DNA from: Desulfocurvus sp.
GTDB taxonomy: Bacteria; Desulfobacterota; Desulfovibrionia; Desulfovibrionales; Desulfovibrionaceae
DNA: 8,592 nt
Reading direction: 5' to 3'
Assembly (NCBI RefSeq): GCF_023230885.1
Contig: NZ_JALNWM010000148.1
Span: 1-8,592 of the forward strand
The position numbers and the translations under genes are program-made. The notes under the pieces were generated by a model that searched no databases, was not told where the DNA came from, and saw only the letters and a program-made list of their open reading frames with translations. Positions within the stretch are counted from its first letter, which is position 1. Every line of letters begins with the position of its first letter. This document shows positions 1 through 5,248 of the stretch, piece by piece.

Positions 1-252
1 GCCGGGCGGGACATACACCCGGGCCGGGCTGCCCAAGAACAAAAGAGGCCGCCCGTTTGCCCCACTCAGGCGGAGCAACAAAAAGGGCGGCGCCCGATTC
101 GCCCCGGGCACGCAACCGGACAGCGCGGCACATTGGCTGCCCGGGGCATACCCGGGCAGGGACGGCGCCCAAGGCCAGACGGGACCCAAGCCCAGACGGG
201 GCCCAAGGCCAGACGGGGCCCCAAGCCGCGCGGGCCGCGCGGGCCGCGCGGG
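1..252. repeat. Structured non-coding stretch with 17-bp and 9-bp tandem repeats
   Basis: I see no credible gene here; the open frames are low-complexity Arg/Pro/Gly/Ala strings. Three head-to-tail 17-bp units lie at 168-184, 185-201 and 202-218. Each is a variant of cccaaggccagacgggg, differing at one or two positions, and a partial fourth follows. They run directly into three exact copies of the 9-mer ccgcgcggg (226-234, 235-243, 244-252), which end one base before the stop codon of the zinc-ribbon gene on the minus strand. The 9-mers contain the self-complementary core ccgcgcgg, so this region can fold strongly as RNA. It would be the 3' untranslated part of that gene's transcript. Function unknown. 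Confidence 0.6.
80..104 (-). terminator. Possible rho-independent terminator, minus strand
   Basis: Read on the minus strand, GGGCG (104-100) can pair with CGCCC (89-85) across a 10-nt loop, followed at once by five T (84-80). It lies about 150 nt after the stop of the minus-strand zinc-ribbon gene and could end that transcript. The stem is only 5 bp, so this is a weak call. Confidence 0.35.
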
Positions 253-663
253 TTATTCCGCGAAGGGGACGGTCTGGACCTTGACGCCGTCCTTGAAATG
301 GCGCTTGGTAACCCGGGCACGGCAGCCCTGGCACTCGAAGCTGGCGAGCCCGCCGATGTTGCAGGCCTTGAGGCGGAACAGGCGCGGCTCGTCGGCCTGC
401 CAGTCGGCGCTGTGGGCGCCGCAGTGCCCGCAGGTCACCGCGCGGTCAAGGGGGTAGGGCAGGTCCCAGTAGGCCAATAGGTCGCCCCAGTCGCCCAGGG
501 GCTCGGGAAAAGCCTCCTCGGGAACCTGGTCCGGCTCGCCTGCGCCGCGCTGGAGGACGGGCAGCACCTCGGCCTGGACCTCGGCCCACAGGGCCGCGGA
601 AATGAAGACGCCCACGGGCTGGCCCTGGTCGTCGTGCAGCATGGTATACGGACGTTGAAACAC
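253..663 (-). CDS. Small zinc-ribbon protein of unknown function (136 aa)
   Basis: I do not recognise a named family. The C-terminal half holds four cysteines in two CxxC pairs (Cys78-x2-Cys81 and Cys111-x2-Cys114), plus Cys101 between them. This is the layout of a zinc ribbon. The first 35 residues (a short beta-like stretch ending in PVGVFISAALW) resemble the N-terminus of Phd/YefM-type antitoxins, but only loosely, and the rest does not fit that family. The middle (about 38-70) is rich in Glu, Pro and Trp. The open frame extends into parB on the opposite strand, but the GTG at 663-661 is the likely start: it follows a perfect AGGAGG by 6 nt, and the residues before it have no protein-like character. 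The gene is divergent from parB with 85 bp between starts, so the two may share control. Certainty is high that it is a gene and low for function. Confidence 0.8.
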   Translation of the reverse strand: MFQRPYTMLHDDQGQPVGVFISAALWAEVQAEVLPVLQRGAGEPDQVPEEAFPEPLGDWGDLLAYWDLPYPLDRAVTCGHCGAHSADWQADEPRLFRLKACNIGGLASFECQGCRARVTKRHFKDGVKVQTVPFAE

Positions 664-669
664 GGTTTT

Positions 670-675
670 CCTCCT
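670..675 (-). promoter_or_regulatory. Ribosome binding site deciding the GTG start of the zinc-ribbon gene
   Basis: The minus strand reads AGGAGG, then 6 nt, then GTG (663-661). An ATG seven codons later (642-640) has no comparable site, so the GTG start is preferred. Confidence 0.75.
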
Positions 676-709
676 CGCAAGGGCCCGGGCGATCCGGGCG
701 TCTGCGAAC

Positions 710-737
710 TTCGTAGTGGAATGTGAACGATTGTCAA
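710..737 (-). promoter_or_regulatory. Candidate sigma-70 promoter for the zinc-ribbon gene
   Basis: The minus strand carries a perfect -35 box TTGACA (737-732), a 16-nt spacer and TACGAA (715-710), a poor -10. Transcription would start near 703 and leave a 5' leader of about 40 nt. The -35 box overlaps the parB ribosome binding site on the other strand. I found no equally good plus-strand promoter for parB in this 85-bp gap. Confidence 0.35.
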
Positions 738-748
738 GGAGAGCGCAT

Positions 749-1699
749 ATGTCGGCCAAGCGCGGTTTGGGTCGAGGGCTGGACGCCCTGTTGCAGGGCT
801 TCGGCGAGGGCCTCGGTGCCCCGGAGATCGTCCAGGTTCCGGCGGGCAGGATCCGCCCCAACCCCAAGCAGCCCCGGCGCGACTTCGACGAAGCCGCCCT
901 GGCGGAGCTGGCCGAGTCCATCCGGACCAACGGCGTGCTGCAACCCATCCTCGTCCGCCCCGTGGACGACCCGGACCACCTCTACGAGCTGGTGGCCGGG
1001 GAACGCCGTTGGCGCGCCTCGCAACTGGCCAACCTCGCCGAGCTCCCGGCCATCGTGCGGACCATGAGCGACGAGGAAAGCCTGGCCATCGCGCTCATCG
1101 AGAACCTCCAGCGCGAGGACCTGAACCCCATCGAAGAGGCCCTGGGCCTGCAACGGCTCCAGGAGGAGTTCGGCCTGACCCAGGAGCAAATGGCCGAAAA
1201 AGTCGGCAAAAGCCGCCCGGCCATCGCCAACATGCTGCGCCTGACCCAGCTCCCCGAGCCCATCCAGCGCGACATCCGCACCGGCGTCATGACCGCCGGG
1301 CACGGCCGCGCCCTGCTGGTGCTCACCGGCTCCGAAGACCAGGAGGCCATGCGCCAGCGCATCGTGGAGCGTGCCCTGTCCGTGCGCGAAGCCGAAGCCA
1401 TGGCCGCCTACTGGAAGCGCACCGGCGTCCTGCCCGGCGAGGAGGGCGCGCAAAGGCCCGCAGGGCACCAGCCCGCCCGGGTGCGCAAAGGCCCGGGCCA
1501 GGCCCTGCCCGAGGCCCTGCGCGAAACCCTGGAAGACATCGAGGCCGTCATGGCCGTCCCCGCGGCCCTGCGCGGCGGGCTGGACAAGGGCCAGCTGGTG
1601 CTGCACTACTCCAGCCTCGATGAACTCAACGGCATCCTGCGCACCATCGGCGTGCCCCTGGTGGAATCCGCCACCCGGCGCCAGGACGCGGACGAATAA
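749..1699 (+). CDS. parB: ParB chromosome-partitioning protein (316 aa)
   Basis: ParB binds parS sites near the origin, loads and slides as a CTP-gated clamp, and recruits SMC and ParA for chromosome segregation. The sequence shows the full family layout: the N-terminal RGLGRGLDALL signature (residues 5-15) used to contact ParA; the ParB/Srx CTP-binding domain with GERRWRA (84-90) and the ENLQREDLNPIEEA motif (118-131); a helix-turn-helix (LTQEQMAEKVGKSRPAIANM, 143-162); a low-complexity linker (about 228-252); and a C-terminal dimerisation domain (about 255-303). Length is normal. The ATG at 749 follows AAGGAG by 7 nt, and the next residues match the conserved family N-terminus, so an earlier in-frame ATG at 716 is rejected. 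No parA lies within the window. The heptose kinase gene follows after 41 bp, probably in one transcript. Family assignment is firm. Confidence 0.96.
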   Translation: MSAKRGLGRGLDALLQGFGEGLGAPEIVQVPAGRIRPNPKQPRRDFDEAALAELAESIRTNGVLQPILVRPVDDPDHLYELVAGERRWRASQLANLAELPAIVRTMSDEESLAIALIENLQREDLNPIEEALGLQRLQEEFGLTQEQMAEKVGKSRPAIANMLRLTQLPEPIQRDIRTGVMTAGHGRALLVLTGSEDQEAMRQRIVERALSVREAEAMAAYWKRTGVLPGEEGAQRPAGHQPARVRKGPGQALPEALRETLEDIEAVMAVPAALRGGLDKGQLVLHYSSLDELNGILRTIGVPLVESATRRQDADE

Positions 1700-1740
1700 C
1701 CCCGACCACGCGGCGCCCAAAGCGGCGCCAAGGGAGTGCC

Positions 1741-2766
1741 ATGCTCGACAAGGGTCAACTGCTGGCCAACCTGCCCCGCCTGCGCGGCGCGCGCGTGCTC
1801 ATCGTGGGCGACCTGGTCCTGGACCACTACGTCATCGGCTCCGTGGGCCGCATCTCGCCCGAAGCCCCGGTGCCCGTGGTCCATGTGCGCGAGGAACGCC
1901 ATCTGCTGGGCGGGGCGGGCAACGTCGCCCGCAACGTGGTCAGCCTCGGGGGGGAGGCCGTGGTGGTGGGCGTCTGCGGCGACGACCCCGACGGGCGGCT
2001 CATGGGCCGCCTGCTCGAAGACAACGGCGTCGCCGCCCGCACCGTGTGCGATCCCGGGCGGCCAACCATCCGCAAGACGCGCATCGTGGCCCAGAACCAG
2101 CAGGTCGTGCGCGTGGACTACGAACAGACCCATGAGCTGGACCAGGACGCCGAAGACCGCATCTTCGACGCCCTGCGCGCCGAGGCGCCCGCCTGCGGCG
2201 TCGTGGTCGTCTCCGACTACGGCAAGGGCCTGGTCACCGCGCGCTTCATGGACCGCCTGCACGCCCTGCTGGCCCAGCTGCCCGCCCGGCCCAAGGTCTA
2301 TGTGGACCCGAAGGTCCGCAACTTCGAGCTCTACAAGGGCGTGGACATCCTGACGCCCAACACCAAGGAGGCCGCCGAGGGCGCCGGGCTGCCCGTGGAG
2401 GACCGCACCTCCGTCCTGCGCGCCGGGGCGCGCATCTTCCGCAAGCTCGGCTGCGCCAACCTGCTCATCACCCTGGGGCCCGACGGCATGGCCCTGTTCG
2501 AAAGCCCCGACTCCGTGCTGCACATCCCGACCGCCGCGCGCAAGGTCTTCGATGTCACCGGCGCGGGAGACACCGTCATCGCCGCCCTCGCCCTGGGCAC
2601 CGCGGCCGGGTTCGACCTCGCCCAGGCCTGCGCCGTGGCCAACATCGCAGCGGGCATCGTCGTCGGCGAGGTCGGCACCGCCGCCGCCACCCTCGAACAG
2701 GTGGAACACAATCTGCGCGCCGAGAACACCATCCCCCTCGAACGCTGGTTCGGCCCCGGCGACTGA
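1741..2766 (+). CDS. rfaE1: D-glycero-beta-D-manno-heptose-7-phosphate kinase, stand-alone (341 aa)
   Basis: This PfkB/ribokinase-family enzyme phosphorylates D-glycero-D-manno-heptose 7-phosphate at O-1 in the cytoplasm, a step towards ADP-heptose for the lipopolysaccharide inner core. Visible features are the substrate-binding GGAGNVARN (residues 57-65) after a typical N-terminus (GDLVLDHYVIG, 23-33), SDYGKGL (158-164), the PNTKE motif (206-210), and the nucleotide-binding and catalytic DVTGAGD (271-277), where Asp277 is the expected base. In many enterobacteria this domain is fused to a nucleotidyltransferase (HldE). Here the protein stops after the kinase domain, so the adenylyltransferase (hldC/rfaE2) must be a separate gene elsewhere. 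The ATG follows AAGGGAG (1730-1736) by 4 nt. It sits 41 bp after parB, with the DUF1992 gene 52 bp downstream, which suggests one operon. The exact sugar specificity is inferred from the family. Confidence 0.93.
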   Translation: MLDKGQLLANLPRLRGARVLIVGDLVLDHYVIGSVGRISPEAPVPVVHVREERHLLGGAGNVARNVVSLGGEAVVVGVCGDDPDGRLMGRLLEDNGVAARTVCDPGRPTIRKTRIVAQNQQVVRVDYEQTHELDQDAEDRIFDALRAEAPACGVVVVSDYGKGLVTARFMDRLHALLAQLPARPKVYVDPKVRNFELYKGVDILTPNTKEAAEGAGLPVEDRTSVLRAGARIFRKLGCANLLITLGPDGMALFESPDSVLHIPTAARKVFDVTGAGDTVIAALALGTAAGFDLAQACAVANIAAGIVVGEVGTAAATLEQVEHNLRAENTIPLERWFGPGD

Positions 2767-2818
2767 CCGCGGGCAAAACCCGGGAACAAAGACCCCACAA
2801 GGGCTGATAACCAAAACC

Positions 2819-3232
2819 ATGACCCCGTCCGCAGACATCCTCGGCGCCATCGCCCTGGTGGCCGAAAACAGGATCCAGGCCGCCTACGACGAGGGCGCCT
2901 TCGACAATCTGCCCGGCAAAGGCCAGCCTCTGGCCCTTGAAGACGACTCCCACCTGCCGCCCGAACTGCGCATGGCCTACAAGATACTCAGGAACTCCGG
3001 GCACCTGGAGCCAGACCCCGGCATCCGGAACACCGCGCCCGCCCCCGCCCGGCCCGCCCTGGCCCTGCTCGAAAAGACCCCCGGCGCCAAGCCCTACATC
3101 GGCCCGCTAAGCCGCCTGCACGTCCTCGCCGCCCGCCTGCGCAGCGGCCGCCTCGAACAGGCCCTCGCCGCCCTGCCCGACTACAGCCGCCGCATCCTGG
3201 CCAGGCTGGGGCTCCCCGCCGACCAGCACTAG
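2819..3232 (+). CDS. DUF1992 / DnaJ-homologue subfamily C member 28-like protein (137 aa)
   Basis: This is a small cytoplasmic conserved protein. The region around residues 10-61 carries the family hallmarks: an IALVAENRIQAAYDEGAFDN helix, then LPGKGQPL (31-38) and LPPELRMAYKILRNSG (46-61). The family is sometimes called DnaJ-like, but no J domain or HPD motif is present and its role is unknown. Residues 70-137 (Pro/Ala-rich, then helical with many Arg and Leu) are less conserved and differ from the usual Glu- and Arg-rich helical tail. The ATG at 2819 is chosen because the conserved helix begins ten residues later. It has no good ribosome binding site (AAGGG is 15 nt away), so translation may depend on coupling with the upstream kinase gene. 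Its TAG stop overlaps the TAG of the opposing TrmO remnant through a shared ctag (3229-3232). Confidence 0.85.
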   Translation: MTPSADILGAIALVAENRIQAAYDEGAFDNLPGKGQPLALEDDSHLPPELRMAYKILRNSGHLEPDPGIRNTAPAPARPALALLEKTPGAKPYIGPLSRLHVLAARLRSGRLEQALAALPDYSRRILARLGLPADQH

Positions 3233-3558
3233 CAAAACGCGGAAACGGGGAACCGGAACAGGGGGAAGGGCGTGAGGGGGAATTCCCTGCGCCCCAGGGG
3301 GTGGATCTTCTGGAGCCTGGAGCCCTGCCTGAGCAGGTGCGGCCAGTAGAGCACCACCACGTGGGAGAAGCCCTCGATGCCGTCGAGCATGGGCTCGTGC
3401 TCGGGGGCCAGCACGATGTCGCATTGCATGGCCTGGATGCGCCGATGCAAGGCCCGGGCCTCGTCCAGGCACTGGTCAAGGTTCAGGCCGTCGTCGTCGG
3501 CCAGCAGGGTCGGCGTCTTCAGTTCGCTTCGGACCGTACCGATGGGCCGGATGTCGAC
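3229..3558 (-). pseudogene. Decayed TrmO-family tRNA methyltransferase (both ends lost)
   Basis: TrmO (TsaA/UPF0066 family) methylates N6-threonylcarbamoyladenosine at position 37 of certain tRNAs, using S-adenosylmethionine. The minus-strand frame shows the family N-terminus (IRPIGTVRSELKTPTLL) and centre (MLDGIEGFSHVVVLYWPHL, then KIHPLGRREFPLT). Two defects stand out. First, no ATG or GTG precedes the conserved N-terminus: an in-frame TGA lies at 3585-3583, and where a start is expected there is GTC (3558-3556), 5 nt after AGGGAG (3569-3564). A GTG mutated to GTC would explain this. Second, after REFPLT the frame runs into an unrelated tail (PFPLFRFPVSAFC) and stops. The family's GVFATRSPxRPNP region, needed for cofactor binding, is absent together with everything after it. 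The break falls just beyond the end of the converging DUF1992 gene, which suggests a deletion. A first TTG (3453) or ATG (3450) gives only a useless fragment. Confidence 0.75.
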
Positions 3559-3641
3559 GAGCGCTCCCTGTGAGAGGTGGCTTCAAGACCACGGTACTGG
3601 GCGGCGGCGGGAATGTCAGCCGACGCGGCGGGATGAAGAAA

Positions 3642-3684
3642 AAACCCGTGTCTTGATCTGGATCAATGCCCGGGGCCCGGGTTT
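3642..3684. promoter_or_regulatory. FNR/CRP-family operator-like palindrome inside a larger inverted repeat
   Basis: The sequence TTGATCTGGATCAA (3653-3666) matches the FNR-type consensus TTGAT-N4-ATCAA without mismatch. It is framed by a second exact inverted repeat, aaacccg (3642-3648) and cgggttt (3678-3684). It lies between the TrmO remnant (minus) and the FmdB-type gene (plus), with its centre 41.5 bp before the fmdB ATG. A regulator bound here could control either gene. I see no convincing -10 box for either direction. Read on the minus strand, the same bases followed by six T (3644-3639) could also act as a terminator-like hairpin. Confidence 0.5.
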
Positions 3685-3700
3685 CGCCTGTGGTGCGACC

Positions 3701-3921
3701 ATGCCCTTGTACGAATACCGATGCCGCGACTGCGGCCAGTGCTTCGAGGAGTTGGTCTCGTCGGCCGCCGCGCGGGAGAATTCCCCGGAATGCCCCGCCT
3801 GCCGGAGCACGGACACCAAGCGGCTGCTATCCGCCTTTTCCCCCCGTCGTCCGGTGCGGGACCCCTTCCGGGCCGCGCCCCTTCGACGGGCGGGTCCTGC
3901 GGCAGCGGCGGCTTCACCTGA
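3701..3921 (+). pseudogene. FmdB-family zinc-ribbon protein gene with a -1 frameshift
   Basis: FmdB-type proteins are short zinc-ribbon proteins, often called putative regulators, whose function is poorly known. The plus frame from the ATG at 3701 shows the hallmark MPLYEYRCRDCG, Cys8-x2-Cys11 (plus Cys14) and Cys31-x2-Cys34, then RLLSAF (residues 41-46). After that the frame departs from the family. The usual Ser/Gly/Cys tail (STGGSCGSGGFT, then TGA at 3919-3921) is present but one frame away. Adding one base in the T4C6 run at 3836-3845 restores a single 73-residue protein. Without that base, translation would run on through two terminators to 4228 as a 175-residue product with no family character. 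The fault could be a true mutation, a sequencing error, or slippage during expression at the homopolymer. The ribosome binding site is poor. Confidence 0.75.
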
Positions 3922-3988
3922 GCCCCATGACCCGTCCGCCCCGGTCCGGGGCAAACCATCGTCTTTCCATCCCACCACCCCATCCCCG

Positions 3989-4017
3989 GAGGCCTCCGCA
4001 AGGGGGGCTCGCTTTTT
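3989..4017 (+). terminator. Rho-independent terminator after the FmdB-type gene
   Basis: The arms GAGGCCTCC (3989-3997) and GGGGGGCTC (4002-4010) form a 9-bp stem with one mismatch and one G-U pair. It is closed by a GCAA tetraloop and followed after 2 nt by five T (4013-4017). It begins 67 bp after the presumed true stop of the FmdB-type gene, which supports that stop over the read-through frame. Confidence 0.7.
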
Positions 4018-4040
4018 CCGAGGGTACGCCACGAAACAAC

Positions 4041-4066
4041 GAGGCCCCGCAGTGATGCGGGGCCTC
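4041..4066. terminator. Perfect 11-bp hairpin, probable bidirectional terminator
   Basis: GAGGCCCCGCA (4041-4051) pairs perfectly with TGCGGGGCCTC (4056-4066) around a gtga loop. T-rich but interrupted sequence follows on both strands. It separates the GC-rich FmdB region from the AT-rich island and lies about 90 bp after the stop of the minus-strand exported-protein gene, so it may end that transcript. Confidence 0.65.
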
Positions 4067-4153
4067 TATCGTTGTCGAATCAGGGGGAGAAACGGGATGG
4101 GCATGGCGGCCCATTATCTTGGTTGGTTTATCTTCTGCTGTGGCGCGTGCTAT

Positions 4154-4831
4154 TTACTCGGTACAATATTTATGGATGTCATTGTTATATCTTTCCACCA
4201 ATTCTTGACAGTATTTTATGTCTTTTAAAGACTGATTGTAAAGTTTGCACATATTTTTATCGCCTTTTTTGCAATCTGGCTCATACCAACCTTTCTCTTT
4301 CTCGAAATGAACCAAGTCCTCCTGAATATTCTTCAGCTTTCTTTTAAACTTCTCACATTGTTCCTTGTTTCCACTTGATGCCGAGCCACCCTGTACCGAA
4401 TCGTCGGGCAAGCGTTCATACGTGACGTTATCTGACCACGGCCTGGACTCGATGGAAATGGATGGCTCCACCAAGGCGGCGTCCTTGACTAAAAAATACA
4501 TGACTTTCTTCTCGTGTGGAGCAACAGGAACATTCTTGGTGACCCTGGTTCCGTTCGCACCCCATTTCCATGTGAAGGTGAACAGCCGCTTCTCATCGGA
4601 AATATTTTCATAGCCATACCACAATTCATGGGCCTTGGCGGCTTCATTATAATCGCCGAGCATGGCGCAATGGCGATATCCGTCCAACGGAAACGAACCC
4701 CAATACTCCTCAGTGCAATATTCATCGGAATATGACGAGGCAGGAAAGAACAAAAGGCTAAACATTAAGGCTAATACGCCGCACAACATTATCTGAGCGT
4801 TTTTGTAGGACAAACCGGCGCTGCAAGCCAT
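4154..4831 (-). CDS. Exported cysteine-rich protein of unknown function (225 aa)
   Basis: I do not recognise the family. The protein opens with a Sec-type signal peptide: a short region with Lys10, a hydrophobic core (about residues 13-30) and a likely cleavage after SSYS (residue 35). The mature part holds seven cysteines (39, 55, 159, 187, 195, 208, 223), which suggests disulfide bonds in the periplasm or outside. Residues 65-130 look beta-rich (LWYGYENISDEKRLFTFTWK). Residues 155-223 are charged and helical and contain five of the cysteines. The ATG at 4831 is chosen because GGAGG stands 8 nt upstream; an ATG at 4846 would place that site inside the gene. Base composition is far lower in GC than both flanks and codon use is A/T-rich, so acquisition by horizontal transfer is likely. 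No partner gene is visible. Confident as a gene; function open. Confidence 0.8.
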   Translation of the reverse strand: MACSAGLSYKNAQIMLCGVLALMFSLLFFPASSYSDEYCTEEYWGSFPLDGYRHCAMLGDYNEAAKAHELWYGYENISDEKRLFTFTWKWGANGTRVTKNVPVAPHEKKVMYFLVKDAALVEPSISIESRPWSDNVTYERLPDDSVQGGSASSGNKEQCEKFKRKLKNIQEDLVHFEKEKGWYEPDCKKGDKNMCKLYNQSLKDIKYCQELVERYNNDIHKYCTE

Positions 4832-5248
4832 GACAAAAACCTCCATGTTGTATGCTTGATCTGCTTGATATAACAACAAATATGCCGGGAAAAGTCTGTA
4901 AAAACACTAGCAGTGAGAGTATATACCAAAGAACAGGATAAAAGCAATGACCTACCCCCATCCAATTAGGCCAGTTGACCAGAGCAGTTGCAAGGTAAGC
5001 TTTTTTCTCCAGATGATAACCCAAAGTAAATGAATCATTTTTGATCAAAGATACTTCAGGGTTTCATTTTTGGCTACATTTTTTCAAAAACTACAAAAGC
5101 ACCCTCGGCCACGAGAATTTTGGTCAAAATGACGTTCAAAACTCGAAATACAGCTGCCCGAGTCGAAAAGCATCGCGCTGAAACCACAGTGACTGGATGT
5201 TCAGTTTTAAGCTGACAGACCCCAAGACTGAGAGTTCGGAGTTTTTCA
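4832..5248. other. AT-rich stretch without a clear gene
   Basis: About 400 bp between the exported-protein gene and the IS66 relic hold no convincing gene. On the minus strand a possible -10 box TATACT (4923-4918) could serve the exported-protein gene, giving a leader of about 80 nt; its -35 (TTGCTT, 18 nt upstream) is weak. On the plus strand an ATG at 5129 opens a 28-codon frame (MTFKTRNTAARVEKHRAETT, then a stop at 5213-5215). Its ARVEKHRAE stretch resembles the basic N-terminus of some small DNA-binding proteins, so it may be a truncated gene, but it has no good ribosome binding site. A minus-strand frame of 96 codons (5048-4758) overlaps the start of the exported-protein gene and looks accidental. 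Confidence 0.4.
4840..4844 (-). promoter_or_regulatory. Ribosome binding site deciding the exported-protein start
   Basis: GGAGG on the minus strand stands 8 nt before the ATG at 4831-4829. The upstream ATGs (4846 and 4879) have no such site. Confidence 0.65.

Noticed and set aside
656..662. TGAAACA resembling half of a parS site near parB
   Set aside because: Only one 7-bp half is present. The expected second half of the 16-bp palindrome is missing, and I found no full parS elsewhere in the window.
734..2850. Long minus-strand frames opposite parB and the heptose kinase (734-1720 and 1606-2850)
   Set aside because: They are shadow frames of well-identified plus-strand genes, Gly/His/Asp-rich with no recognisable motif.
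3659..3701. A leaderless fmdB transcript activated from the FNR-type site at -41.5
   Set aside because: The geometry fits, but no recognisable -10 box lies at the required place (about 3689-3694), so I do not claim it.
3701..4228. Read-through version of the FmdB-type protein (175 residues)
   Set aside because: After residue 46 it has no family features and crosses two terminators into AT-rich DNA. A one-base shift yields the expected family tail instead.
4758..5048. A 96-codon minus-strand frame with a hydrophobic stretch
   Set aside because: It overlaps the better-supported exported-protein gene in another frame, lacks a ribosome binding site and reads as translated AT-rich non-coding DNA.
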